NCBI RefSeq assembly: GCF_000518645.1
Contig: NZ_JADZ01000026.1
Span: 38,987 to 102,986 of the forward strand
Source of the DNA: Curvibacter gracilis ATCC BAA-807
GTDB taxonomy: Bacteria; Pseudomonadota; Gammaproteobacteria; Burkholderiales; Burkholderiaceae_C
Direction: 5' to 3'
DNA length: 64,000 nucleotides
The notes beneath the pieces were generated by a model. It was not told the DNA's origin. It saw only the letters and a program-made list of their open reading frames with translations, and did no database searches. How positions within the stretch are numbered: the first letter of the stretch is position 1; each line of letters begins with the position of its first letter. This document shows, in pieces, positions 20,663 through 28,250 of this stretch. The position numbers and the translations under genes were made by a program.

Positions 20663-21198
20663 CGCAGGCTCGACGTCGCCAGGTGCTTGGCCTGGCCGCG
20701 GCGGGTGTGGCCGCCCTGGGCCTGGCGGCCTGCTCATCCACCCCGCCGGTGGACGAGAACGTGCGCACCGACCTGATCGACGTCAACTACAAGGCGGCCG
20801 ATGCCCTGGTGGCCGGGCTGCAACTGGACCGCAAGCAGCCTTTGCTGGTGGCCACCTTTGTGAACCTCGAGGTGCTGACCGAGTCCTCGCGGCTGGGGCG
20901 GCTGTTCTCCGAGCTGGTGGGCGGGCGCCTGGCCCAGCGCGGCTACGCGGTGAAAGAACTCAAGCTGCGCGACAACCTGTTCATGAAAGCCTCGCAAGGC
21001 GCGCTGCTGCTGTCACGCGAGGTGCAGGACATCAGCCAGACCCAGTCGGCCCAGGCCGTCATCGTGGGCACCTACACCTCGTCGGGCAAGATGCTCTACC
21101 TCAGTGTGAAGCTGGTGGTGCCCGAGGGCAATGTGGTGCTGGCCGCCCATGACTACGCCATGCCCATCGACGCCAACATCAAGGGCCTGCTGAAATAG
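20659..21198 (+). CDS. FlgO-family outer-membrane lipoprotein
   Basis: A 179-residue lipoprotein with signal MTQARRRQVLGLAAAGVAAL and lipobox LAAC. The mature part resembles the FlgO domain: TDLIDVNYKAADALVAGL, PLLVATFVNLEVLTESSRLG, FSELVGGRLAQRGYAVKEL and QAVIVGTYTSSGKMLYLSVK. FlgO proteins affect flagellar stability or motility in Vibrio. It overlaps the preceding lipoprotein gene by 4 bases and is convergent with the flagellar master operon flhDC across a bidirectional terminator. Confidence 0.82.
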   Translation: MTQARRRQVLGLAAAGVAALGLAACSSTPPVDENVRTDLIDVNYKAADALVAGLQLDRKQPLLVATFVNLEVLTESSRLGRLFSELVGGRLAQRGYAVKELKLRDNLFMKASQGALLLSREVQDISQTQSAQAVIVGTYTSSGKMLYLSVKLVVPEGNVVLAAHDYAMPIDANIKGLLK

Positions 21199-21216
21199 AC
21201 CGTACCTCGGCCCCAA

Positions 21217-21257
21217 GACAAAACGCCCCGCGGCGCGAGCCGGCGGGGCGTTTTGTC
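21217..21257. terminator. Bidirectional terminator between the FlgO-like gene and flhC
   Basis: GACAAAACGCCCCGC pairs with GCGGGGCGTTTTGTC around an 11-base loop, so there is a T-run on both strands. It lies 19 bases after the FlgO-like stop and downstream of flhC on the other strand. Confidence 0.85.
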
Positions 21258-21313
21258 GAAATGAAGGGCCATCAGGCCCCTTTCTGAATTCAGTCAGCCT
21301 TCAACGAAGAGGT

Positions 21314-21397
21314 CAGCCCGCCGCCGGGCCGCCCCAAGGCGGGCTGGGCCCCCTTTGGGGGGCAGGGAGTGACACGAAGTGCACGACCGTGGGGGCC
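21314..21397. repeat. Intergenic palindromic repeat, copy 1
   Basis: About 84 bases starting CAGCCCGCCGCCGGGCCGCC and ending GACCGTGGGGGCC. It contains two nested hairpins: GCCGCCCCAAGGCGGGC and GGGCCCCCTTTGGGGGGC. A second, closely similar copy lies at 22056-22136. It sits immediately after the flhC stop codon. It looks like a dispersed intergenic repeat of the REP/MITE type. Confidence 0.75.
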
Positions 21398-21402
21398 ATA
21401 TT

Positions 21403-22011
21403 TCAATGCACCATGAGCGCGCCGCTGGCCTTGCTCTTGCCGGCGCGTGCGGGCGGATTGCACAAGCCGCACAGGAAGTGGCGTGCGTTCTCGTAGGGCT
21501 CGGTGACGAACTTGCCGCTGCAGCGCGAGCAACTGGTCATGGTGAGCATGTCGGCGTCGACGAACTTGACCAGGCGCCAGGCGCGGGTGAAGGACAGCAG
21601 GGGCTCGATCTCGGCGGCCTGGACCTGCTCGTTGTACAGGCGCCAGGCCTTGGTGAGCAGGTCGATGCTGTCCATGTCGGCGGCCTTGGACAGGTACTCG
21701 TAGATGTTCAGGAACAGCGAGGAGTGGATGTTCTCTTGCCAGGTGAGGAACCAGTCGGTGGAGAAGGGCAGCTGGCCCTTGGAGGGGGACTTGCCGGCGA
21801 TCTCTTTGTACAGGCGGATGAGGCGCTCGTAGGAGAGGGTGGTTTCGGACTCGAGCACCTGCATGCGGGCGCCCATGCGGATGAGCATGGCGGCGCGCTC
21901 GATCTGGCGCGACTCATTGAGCACGCTCTTGGCGGGGGCCTTGGCGGCGGCGGCGGGAGCTACGGAAGCTGCGGTGCTGGGCTCGACGGCGGTGGCGATA
22001 GAGGTGCTCAT
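21403..22011 (-). CDS. flhC: Flagellar master regulator subunit FlhC
   Basis: A 202-residue protein. After a short Ala-rich leader it has the FlhC core (LNESRQIERAAMLIRMGARM, LSYERLIRLYKEIAGKSPSKG, LPFSTDWFLTWQENIHSSLF). The zinc site is four cysteines, CSRC-16 residues-CGLC. FlhC forms the FlhD4C2 complex that activates class II flagellar genes with sigma-70. GGAG is 7 bases before the ATG at 22011. It lies downstream of flhD, but a repeat element occupies the 125-base gap. Confidence 0.95.
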   Translation of the reverse strand: MSTSIATAVEPSTAASVAPAAAAKAPAKSVLNESRQIERAAMLIRMGARMQVLESETTLSYERLIRLYKEIAGKSPSKGQLPFSTDWFLTWQENIHSSLFLNIYEYLSKAADMDSIDLLTKAWRLYNEQVQAAEIEPLLSFTRAWRLVKFVDADMLTMTSCSRCSGKFVTEPYENARHFLCGLCNPPARAGKSKASGALMVH

Positions 22012-22055
22012 GGGGGTCTCCAAACAAACTCAAACTTCAAAAGAGGGCGGCGATC

Positions 22056-22136
22056 CAGCCGCCGCCGGGCCGCCCCAAGGCGGCTGGGGCCCCCTTTGGG
22101 GGGCAGCGACCACACGCAGTGAGGGAGCGTGGGGGC
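22056..22136. repeat. Intergenic palindromic repeat, copy 2
   Basis: This matches copy 1 at 21314-21397 nearly base for base in its core (GCCGCCGGGCCGCCCCAAGG and GGGCCCCCTTTGGGGGGCAG) and diverges in the tail. It fills most of the gap between flhD and flhC and ends at the flhD stop codon. Strong hairpins here could alter the flhD:flhC transcript ratio. Confidence 0.75.
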
Positions 22137-22466
22137 TCACAAGATCTCAGCCAGGCGGCCGGCCATCAAGATGTTGGCGTGCAGCTTGTTGGTGGCTTCG
22201 TTGCCGACCTTTTGCTGGGTGTTGTGGTTGGTGAGCAGGCTCCAGACGAGTTCGTCGTCGACGCGGAAGCGTGCCAGCAAGGTGTTGCGCGAGGCGAGCT
22301 TCATGACCTGGGAGGGGGAGAGTGCGGAGAGGATGTCGGCGGACTCTTCGTTGAGGCCGAGGCGGAAGATGGCTTCGGCCTTGTCCAGGCGGATGAGGGA
22401 CTGGGCCAGCATCAGGTAGGTGAGGTTGGCTTCGCGGATCTCGGCAAGCATTTGTTCGCTGGTCAT
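22137..22466 (-). CDS. flhD: Flagellar master regulator subunit FlhD
   Basis: A 109-residue protein of the FlhD family: EIREANLTYLMLAQSLIRLD, KAEAIFRLGLNEESADILSA, LSPSQVMKLASRNTLLARFR and a C-terminal part after VWSLL. FlhD dimers contact FlhC and DNA. AAAGGAG lies 7 bases before the ATG at 22466. The flhDC promoter should lie in 22467-22685, where the sequence is AT-richer; no convincing boxes could be chosen by eye. Confidence 0.94.
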   Translation of the reverse strand: MTSEQMLAEIREANLTYLMLAQSLIRLDKAEAIFRLGLNEESADILSALSPSQVMKLASRNTLLARFRVDDELVWSLLTNHNTQQKVGNEATNKLHANILMAGRLAEIL

Positions 22467-22685
22467 GGTCAAACTCCTTTGTACGGAGCCGCTGTCGCTG
22501 CCTCATGCAGGGTTTCGCGATCCGTTGAAATGGATTGTGAAGATCCCGTAAAAGAAAATTAAGTCAGGTAACGGATGTGTGCTTTGTCTGGTTTTTTACC
22601 TGGCTTGTCAGGTTTTTTCTGACATGGCACGCAGGGACAGCTGGCCCCGCCATTGGAGCGGACCTGCTGCGAGGCGATGCCAAAA

Positions 22686-22710
22686 AAAACCGGCCACAAG
22701 GGCCGGTTTT
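22686..22710 (-). terminator. Rho-independent terminator of the sulfurtransferase gene
   Basis: AAACCGGCC pairs with GGCCGGTTT around a 5-base loop, and the minus strand continues with a T-run (A-run at 22682-22689 on the plus strand). It lies about 33 bases beyond the sulfurtransferase stop. Confidence 0.8.
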
Positions 22711-22742
22711 CTGAGGATTGCCAAAAATAAATCGCTTTTTTT

Positions 22743-23600
22743 TCAGCCTTTGGCCATGGGGCGTTGCAAATCGCTGCACCACTCGCTCCAGCTGCCGGCA
22801 AAAAGGCCGGTGGCGCCCAGGCCGGCCACTTCCATGGCCAGCAGGTTGGGCAGGGCGGTGACGCCGCTGCCGCAGTGGTGCACCACGGTGGCCGGGGCAC
22901 GCCCGGCCAGCAGGCCTTCGAAGGCCGTGCGCAACTCGGCGGCCGGCTTGAAGCGCCCTTCGGGCGTGAGGTTGTCGGTGAAGGGGCGGTTCAGGGCGCC
23001 CGGGATGTGGCCCGCCACCGGGTCCAGGGGCTCGACCTCGCCCTTGAAGCGCGGTGTGGCGCGAGCGTCGATCAAGGTCTGCTCGGGGTGCCCCAGGGCC
23101 TGCAGCACCTCGGCGGCGGTGACCAGGCGGCGCAGGGGCGCGCGCAGCACGAAGTTGCCAGCAGGCAGGGCTGCAGCCGGGCCTGCCTCGACGGCGCCGC
23201 CCTGGGCCTGCCAGGCCGCCAGACCGCCATCGAGCACGGCCACGGCGCCGTGGCCGGCCCATTGAAGCATCCACCACAGGCGGGCGGCGTAGCTGTTGTT
23301 GCTGCGGTCGTACACGACCACCTGCATGTTCTGGTTCAGGCCCACCCCGGCCAGCCAGGCGGCAAAGTGCTCGCGCGTGGGCAGGGGGTGGCGCCCACCC
23401 GAGGCGGTGGGGCTGGCATCGTGCACGCTCAGGTGCAGATCCAAGTCGGCGTGCAGCGCACCCGGGATGTGGGCCTGGGCGAATTGGGCCCGGCCGGCCT
23501 CTGGCTGGGCCAGATCGAAACTGCAATCGAACACCAGCAGAGGGTGGCCCTGGGCTTGCAACTGTTGAAGCTGTGCGGCGGAAATGAGGGTGGAGTACAT
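22743..23600 (-). CDS. Sulfurtransferase, 3-mercaptopyruvate/thiosulfate type (two rhodanese domains)
   Basis: A 285-residue tandem rhodanese protein. The N-terminal domain has HIPGALHADLDLHLS and VVVYDRSNNSYAARLWWML. The C-terminal domain has the active cysteine C243 in HHCGSGVTAL. A CGSGVTA loop is closer to mercaptopyruvate sulfurtransferases (SseA) than to classical rhodaneses. It moves sulfane sulfur from 3-mercaptopyruvate to thiols or cyanide. The start at 23600 has GGAG-like bases upstream in the minus sense and matches the family N-terminus MYSTLISAAQLQQL. It is a monocistronic minus-strand gene with its own terminator. Confidence 0.92.
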   Translation of the reverse strand: MYSTLISAAQLQQLQAQGHPLLVFDCSFDLAQPEAGRAQFAQAHIPGALHADLDLHLSVHDASPTASGGRHPLPTREHFAAWLAGVGLNQNMQVVVYDRSNNSYAARLWWMLQWAGHGAVAVLDGGLAAWQAQGGAVEAGPAAALPAGNFVLRAPLRRLVTAAEVLQALGHPEQTLIDARATPRFKGEVEPLDPVAGHIPGALNRPFTDNLTPEGRFKPAAELRTAFEGLLAGRAPATVVHHCGSGVTALPNLLAMEVAGLGATGLFAGSWSEWCSDLQRPMAKG

Positions 23601-23671
23601 GGCTGCTGAGGCGGACCTGGAACGCAATGAGGCTGTGATCGTATAGCGAAAAGCCTTGCGCCACAGAGGCC

Positions 23672-25261
23672 TCAGGCCGGAGGCCAGCTCGGTCGCGGGC
23701 GGAAGCGGCGTGTGTTTTCGCTGGGGGCGGGTGCCTGGCTGTTGAGCCAGCTGTCCTGTGCGCTGGGCGGGCCCTCCGCACTGTCCTCGGTGTCGGGCGT
23801 GGGGCGCTCCTGGCTGAGCCAGCTCAGGCGCCAGATCAGGCCCATGGTGACCAGGGCCAGCAGGGCGCTCAGCGCCATGATCCATTCGCTCCAGGGCGGC
23901 AGCACGCTGGGTTCGGACAGGGGCTTGCCGGTGGCACCCCCCCGGCGTGGCGCCTGGGCGGCCGGGCAGTCCGTGCGGTGAGGGGGCGGCTGGGTCGGGT
24001 CGGCCGAGGGGCTGGGTCTGCAGCGCGTGTCGGCCTTGAGGGGGGCGGCGGTCGTGCGGCCGGGGGCGGAGCTGCGCCGCACTTTGCCGGGGTCGGCTCC
24101 GGGCGCTGTGCTGGGTGATGTGTTGGGTGAGGTTCCGGGTGATGTGGCCAGGGCCACAGGCTCTTCGCAGCCGCGCCAGTCGGGTTCGACTTCGCCGGAC
24201 TCGGAGGCTTCAGCGGGGTGGGCATCCTGCAGGCGATTGGGGCAGAGGCTGGCCTGGACCAACTGGCCCGGGCGTGCGGGCAGCGGGCCGCCGAGTTGGT
24301 TGCCCTCGACCTGCAGGCGTCTGAGTTGTTGCAGCGCAGACAGATCGGGCAGGGGGCCTGTGAAGAGGTTGTAGGCCAGGTTCAGTTGGCTCAGCTGGGG
24401 CAGGTCCAGCACCCGCGGCAAGGGCCCCGACAGCTGGTTGTGGTTGAGTGCCAGCACCGACAAGGCCGGCAGGTTGCGCAAGGGTGGCAGCGGGCCCGAG
24501 AGTTGATTGCCGGTGGCGCTCAGGGTGTGGAGCTGGAGCAGGCCGGAGGGGTTGGGCAGCGGGCCCTGGAAGTGATTCCAGTCGGCCAGGAAGGTGGTGA
24601 GCTGGCTCAGCGGACCCAGCTCTGGCAGGGGGCCGCTGAACTGGTTGAAGCTGAGGTCAAGCGCCTGCAGGGCGCTGAGGGGGCTCAGGGCAGGCAGTGG
24701 CCCGCTGAGCTGGTTGTGGTTGAGGCGCAGGTTCTGCAGTGCGGGCAGACCCGACAGCTCGTGCAACGGGCCTGTCAGCAGGTTGTTGCTCAACACCAGG
24801 CTTTGCAGCCTGGGCAGGCGCAAGGGGGCTGGCAAGGGGCCGCTGAACTGGTTGAAGCTCAGGTTCAACTGGGTCAGGGCCGGCAGGGCGTTGAGGCGCG
24901 GCAAGGGCCCGGCCAGGCCCAGGTTGCCGCGCAGGTCCAGCGACTCCAGGGTGTCGAGGGCGGTGAAGGAGTCGGGCAGGGCCCCTTGCAGGCGGTTGCC
25001 CGGCAGGTGCAGGCCGATCACCGCCTGGCCGTCGGCCCTGCAGCTCACGCCTTGCCAGCGTTGCTGGCAGGGATCGCCCTGCAACCAGTTGGCAGCCTGG
25101 CGCCAGAGTGGACCCTGGGTCGCCTGGTAGAGCTCGATCAGTGCCTGTTTCTGCTGCACGGGCAATGCTGCCTGGGCCGTGCTGCAAGCCCAGACCAGCA
25201 GGCCATACAGCATCTGGCGCGCCGGGCGCGGCGTCTGCTGCGGCGCACCGCGCTGCGTCAT
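23672..25261 (-). CDS. Leucine-rich-repeat membrane protein with plant-receptor-like layout
   Basis: About 529 residues in this order: signal peptide (QMLYGLLVWACSTAQA); an LRR N-terminal cap with two cysteines around QRWQGVS (QALIELYQATQGPLWRQAAN, then DPCQQRWQGVSC); about 11 leucine-rich repeats of 23 residues with the core NxLSGPLP; a cysteine-containing cap; a Pro/Ser/Thr-rich stalk of about 100 residues; one membrane helix (WIMALSALLALVTMGLIWRL); and a cytoplasmic tail of about 55 residues. This matches the ectodomain order of plant LRR receptor-like proteins, with no kinase. The ATG at 25261 is chosen because it precedes the signal peptide; the frame is open further upstream. Ligand and role unknown. 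Confidence 0.85.
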   Translation of the reverse strand: MTQRGAPQQTPRPARQMLYGLLVWACSTAQAALPVQQKQALIELYQATQGPLWRQAANWLQGDPCQQRWQGVSCRADGQAVIGLHLPGNRLQGALPDSFTALDTLESLDLRGNLGLAGPLPRLNALPALTQLNLSFNQFSGPLPAPLRLPRLQSLVLSNNLLTGPLHELSGLPALQNLRLNHNQLSGPLPALSPLSALQALDLSFNQFSGPLPELGPLSQLTTFLADWNHFQGPLPNPSGLLQLHTLSATGNQLSGPLPPLRNLPALSVLALNHNQLSGPLPRVLDLPQLSQLNLAYNLFTGPLPDLSALQQLRRLQVEGNQLGGPLPARPGQLVQASLCPNRLQDAHPAEASESGEVEPDWRGCEEPVALATSPGTSPNTSPSTAPGADPGKVRRSSAPGRTTAAPLKADTRCRPSPSADPTQPPPHRTDCPAAQAPRRGGATGKPLSEPSVLPPWSEWIMALSALLALVTMGLIWRLSWLSQERPTPDTEDSAEGPPSAQDSWLNSQAPAPSENTRRFRPRPSWPPA

Positions 25262-25626
25262 GGCACGAGGATTCTTGGGGGGGGCGGCGGCGGGAACGGG
25301 TCGAGCAAGAGGGCGAGTAAGGGGGCGAGCAAGGGCGTGTGGAAGGGGGCGATGTCCGGGCTCCGGCGTCAGGCCGGCCAGGCCTCTGCGCTGGGAGGGG
25401 GTCGGGTCTGGCGTACCGCTGGCAGTGCGGCAGGTCTTGGGCCTTGGGTTCATGTCCGAGAGGTATGCGGCTCGGTGGCCGTCTGGGCATCGGGGGTGAA
25501 CAAGGTAGCGCCAAAAATCGACTTTTTAGATGTAAGTGCTGTAAGTGGTTTGTGTGCCGTGAAAGTTAGGTACGGATTTGTTGTTGCACCAGCCCATGAA
25601 CTGGGGCCGGGCACCGGCCATCGGGT
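25262..25626. other. Gene-free gap between the LRR gene and the DMT transporter
   Basis: A gap of 365 bases. The first half is GC-rich with G-runs and an open frame continuous with the LRR gene but of non-natural composition (Arg/Pro-rich). From about 25510 to 25580 the sequence is AT-richer, with a near-direct repeat GTAAGTGCTGTAAGTG, and may hold the LRR promoter. A GC-rich hairpin GGCCGGGCACCGGCC near 25602-25616 may end the DMT transcript but has no T-run. Confidence 0.5.
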
Positions 25627-26538
25627 TCAGTGCTCTTCTGCAGGGGCGTTCGGAGCGGCTTTGCCGCGCAGCACGGTGGCGCCGATGCCGCTGCCCACGA
25701 TGAGCGCCATGCCGGCCCAGGCCACCAGGGGCAGGTGGTCGCCGAACAGCAGCACGCTGTAGAGGCCGGCGAAGACGATGCCGGAGTACTGCAGGTTGGC
25801 CACCACCAGCGTGCCGCGCTGGTTTCTGGCGGTGGCGTAGGCGCGGGTCATGCACAGCTGGCCCAGCGAGGCCAGCACCCCGATGGGCAGCAGCCACAGC
25901 GCGCCCGGAAAGCTCAGGGGTGAGGCCCCGGCCACGCCCATGCCCAGGCCCCCGGCCAGCGCCGAGCCGACGGCGAAATAGAACACGGTGCGGGTCTCGG
26001 GCTCGCCGATGCGCGACAGCGCCATGACCTGCATGTAGGCAAAGGCGGCACACATGCCCGACAGCAGGCCGATCAGGGCGGCAAACATCTGGTCGCCCTG
26101 CAGCGAGGGGCGCAGCATCATGACCACGCCGGCAAAGCCGGCCAGCACGGTGAGCACCAGCGGGCCTTGCAGCATGGGGCGCGATTCGGTGGCCGAGGGG
26201 CGCCAGGACATCAAGGCGCCACCGACCAGAAAGGCCGCCACCCAGACGCTGCTCATGTAGTTGAGGGTCATGGCCGTGGCCAGGGGCAGGTGCCCGATGG
26301 CATAGAACCAGGCCCCCAGCGAGGTCACGCCGACCAGGCTGCGCCAGGCGTGCATCAAGGGGTAGCGGGTGCGCAGGCTGATGCCGCTGTAGCGGGCCAG
26401 GGCCCACATGAAGAAGATGCCCAGCAGGCCCCGGTAGAACACCAGTTCGGCGGCGTTGAACTGACTGGATGCGATCTTGACGCACACCCCCATGGAGGCA
26501 AAGAAGAACGCCGCCACCACCATCCACATCGCCTGCAT
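25627..26538 (-). CDS. EamA/DMT-family inner-membrane transporter
   Basis: A 303-residue protein with ten predicted helices in two EamA halves. The first has MWMVVAAFFFASMGVCVKIA and FYRGLLGIFFMWALARY; the second has LIGLLSGMCAAFAYMQVMAL and VLASLGQLCMTRAYATA. Drug/metabolite transporters of this type export amino acids or other small metabolites; the substrate cannot be read from sequence. The ATG at 26538 begins at the first helix. No good Shine-Dalgarno sequence is seen. It lies after the terminator of the Rieske gene, so it has its own promoter. Confidence 0.9.
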   Translation of the reverse strand: MQAMWMVVAAFFFASMGVCVKIASSQFNAAELVFYRGLLGIFFMWALARYSGISLRTRYPLMHAWRSLVGVTSLGAWFYAIGHLPLATAMTLNYMSSVWVAAFLVGGALMSWRPSATESRPMLQGPLVLTVLAGFAGVVMMLRPSLQGDQMFAALIGLLSGMCAAFAYMQVMALSRIGEPETRTVFYFAVGSALAGGLGMGVAGASPLSFPGALWLLPIGVLASLGQLCMTRAYATARNQRGTLVVANLQYSGIVFAGLYSVLLFGDHLPLVAWAGMALIVGSGIGATVLRGKAAPNAPAEEH

Positions 26539-26607
26539 CGGGTTCGCTTTCGAGAGTTGTCCGGGCGCGGGCCCGGTGGGCCTTTGTCCAAAACGTACGA
26601 TGTTACG

Positions 26608-26633
26608 AAAAAAAAGCGACCCGTGGGTCGCTT
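26608..26633 (-). terminator. Rho-independent terminator of the Rieske oxygenase gene
   Basis: AAGCGACCC pairs with GGGTCGCTT around a 2-base gap, with eight A on the plus strand to the left, giving a T-run on the minus strand. It is 24 bases past the stop of the oxygenase gene. Confidence 0.85.
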
Positions 26634-26656
26634 GTGTGTCAACGCTGGGCTGGGCC

Positions 26657-27793
26657 TCAGTACCGAGCGCCCTGGGCGCCCATGGTCTTGCGATACCACT
26701 CGTGGAAGTGCTGCATGCCGTCTTCCATCGGGCTTTGATAAGGGCCGACTTCGTTGTCGCCGCGGGCCAGCAGGGCACGGCGGCCGGCGTCCATGCGTTC
26801 GCCGATCTCGTCGTCCTCGATGCAGGTCTCCATGTAGGCGGCCTGCTGGGCCTCGACAAATTCACGTTCGAAGGCGGTGATCTCTTCGGGGTAGTAGAAC
26901 TCCACCATGTTGAGGGTCTTCTGCGGGCTGATGGGGTGCAGGGTGGACACGGTCAGCACGTGCGGATACCACTCGACCATGATGTGCGGGTAGTAGGTCA
27001 GCCAGATGGCGCCACGCTCGGGCAGCTTGCCCTCGCGGTACTTGAGCAGCACCTCGTGCCAGCGCTGGTACACGCTGGAGCCGGGTCGGTTGAAGCCGCC
27101 CGACACGCCCACGGTCTGCACCGAGTAATGCTCCTTGAACTCCCACTGCAGGTCGTCGCAGGTGACGAACTGGCCCAGGCCGGGGTGGAAGGGGCCGACG
27201 TGGTAGTCCTCGAGGTAGACCTCGATGAAGGTCTTCCAGTTGTAGTTGCACTCGTGCAGTTCGACGCGGTCGAGCGAGAAGCCCGTGAAGTCGAGCTCGG
27301 CACGAGGGCCCATGTGGGCCAGATCGGCCTCGATGTCGCGGCCGTTGTCTTCAAACAGCAGGCCGTTCCACTCGCGCAACTTGTAGTTGTTGAGGTTCAG
27401 GCAGGGGTCGTGCGCAAAGTGGGGGGCGCCCAGCAGTTCGCCGCTGGCCTTGTAGGTCCAGCGGTGCAGGGGGCACACGATGTTGCCGCCGGCACTGCCC
27501 GGGGCGGTGTCGTGCAGCGAGCCGCGGTCCTTGAGCATGATGGCCTGGCGGTGCCGGCACACGTTGGAGACCAGCTCGATGCCGGTCGGGGTGTGCACCA
27601 GCGCACGGCCGCCGTTTTCCTGCGGCAAGGCATGGTAGTCGCCCACATTGGGCACGCTCAGACGGTGCCCCACATAACGGGGCCCGCGCTGGAAGATGAT
27701 GTCCATCTCGCGCTGGAACAGCGCATCGTCAAAATAGCTTGAAACTGGTAGTTGGCTTGCGGCCTGCTGCAGTTGAAGACTTAAATCAGACAT
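26657..27793 (-). CDS. Rieske-type aromatic ring-hydroxylating oxygenase, alpha subunit
   Basis: A 378-residue protein. The Rieske 2Fe-2S site is CRH (in VSNVCRHRQAI) and CPLH (in IVCPLHRWTY). The catalytic domain has the mononuclear-iron signature NWKTFIEVYLEDYHVGPFHP with the usual His pair and upstream Asp/Glu. It probably hydroxylates or demethylates a small aromatic or amine compound, needing a reductase encoded elsewhere. No beta subunit, ferredoxin or reductase gene is adjacent. In my recollection this gene commonly lies divergent from xseB-ispA-dxs in Comamonadaceae; here it is divergent from ispA-dxs. Confidence 0.9.
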   Translation of the reverse strand: MSDLSLQLQQAASQLPVSSYFDDALFQREMDIIFQRGPRYVGHRLSVPNVGDYHALPQENGGRALVHTPTGIELVSNVCRHRQAIMLKDRGSLHDTAPGSAGGNIVCPLHRWTYKASGELLGAPHFAHDPCLNLNNYKLREWNGLLFEDNGRDIEADLAHMGPRAELDFTGFSLDRVELHECNYNWKTFIEVYLEDYHVGPFHPGLGQFVTCDDLQWEFKEHYSVQTVGVSGGFNRPGSSVYQRWHEVLLKYREGKLPERGAIWLTYYPHIMVEWYPHVLTVSTLHPISPQKTLNMVEFYYPEEITAFEREFVEAQQAAYMETCIEDDEIGERMDAGRRALLARGDNEVGPYQSPMEDGMQHFHEWYRKTMGAQGARY

Positions 27794-28112
27794 GGGTGAC
27801 CTGACCTAAAGACTCCCCACAGGGAGGTAAAAGCGCGCCGGGGCATTTGGCCAGGGGCCAGGCCACGGGCTGAAGCGCGGTGGTGGGAACCGGCATTGCC
27901 GGCGAGGGGAACCGCGGATTGTACCCTGGGGGTGCTCAGTTCGCCAATCGCGCTCCGTCGGCGTACGGCTTTCCTGACCCAGCGCAAAGGCGGCGTCCTG
28001 AACACTCTCGGACCACCATGGCGTGACATGCACCTTCATGGCGCAGGCCTGCAGCACTGGCGGGGGCTGACACCGCCTAGAATTCAGGGTTTGCCCGTTA
28101 ATGCTCTCTGAC
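27794..28112. other. Divergent gap between the Rieske gene and the ispA-dxs operon
   Basis: A gap of 319 bases that should contain both promoters. I see no ORF resembling exodeoxyribonuclease VII small subunit, which usually precedes ispA. There are several short GC-rich ORFs on both strands without homology signs or good ribosome binding sites. Confidence 0.5.
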
Positions 28113-28250
28113 ATGCCTCCAGCCTTTCTTCAGACGGTCCTGCCTGTTTTGCCCTTGCATCGTTCGTTGGCTTTCGAGGGCGCGTGGTCATGGCCTGGAC
28201 GGGAACATGTGCTGGATGGTGAAGAATTCAAACAGGGGGAGCAGGCATGA
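28113..28250 (+). CDS. Small ORF overlapping the ispA start (45 residues), possible xseB remnant
   Basis: ATG at 28113 opens a 45-residue frame, MPPAFLQTVLPVLPLHRSLA onward, ending HVLDGEEFKQGEQA and stopping in the ATGA overlap with ispA. The tail weakly recalls the VLDG-x-LKP end of XseB, but the rest does not. It may be a remnant of xseB, a leader that couples translation into ispA, or chance. No strong Shine-Dalgarno sequence precedes it. Confidence 0.35.
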   Translation: MPPAFLQTVLPVLPLHRSLAFEGAWSWPGREHVLDGEEFKQGEQA

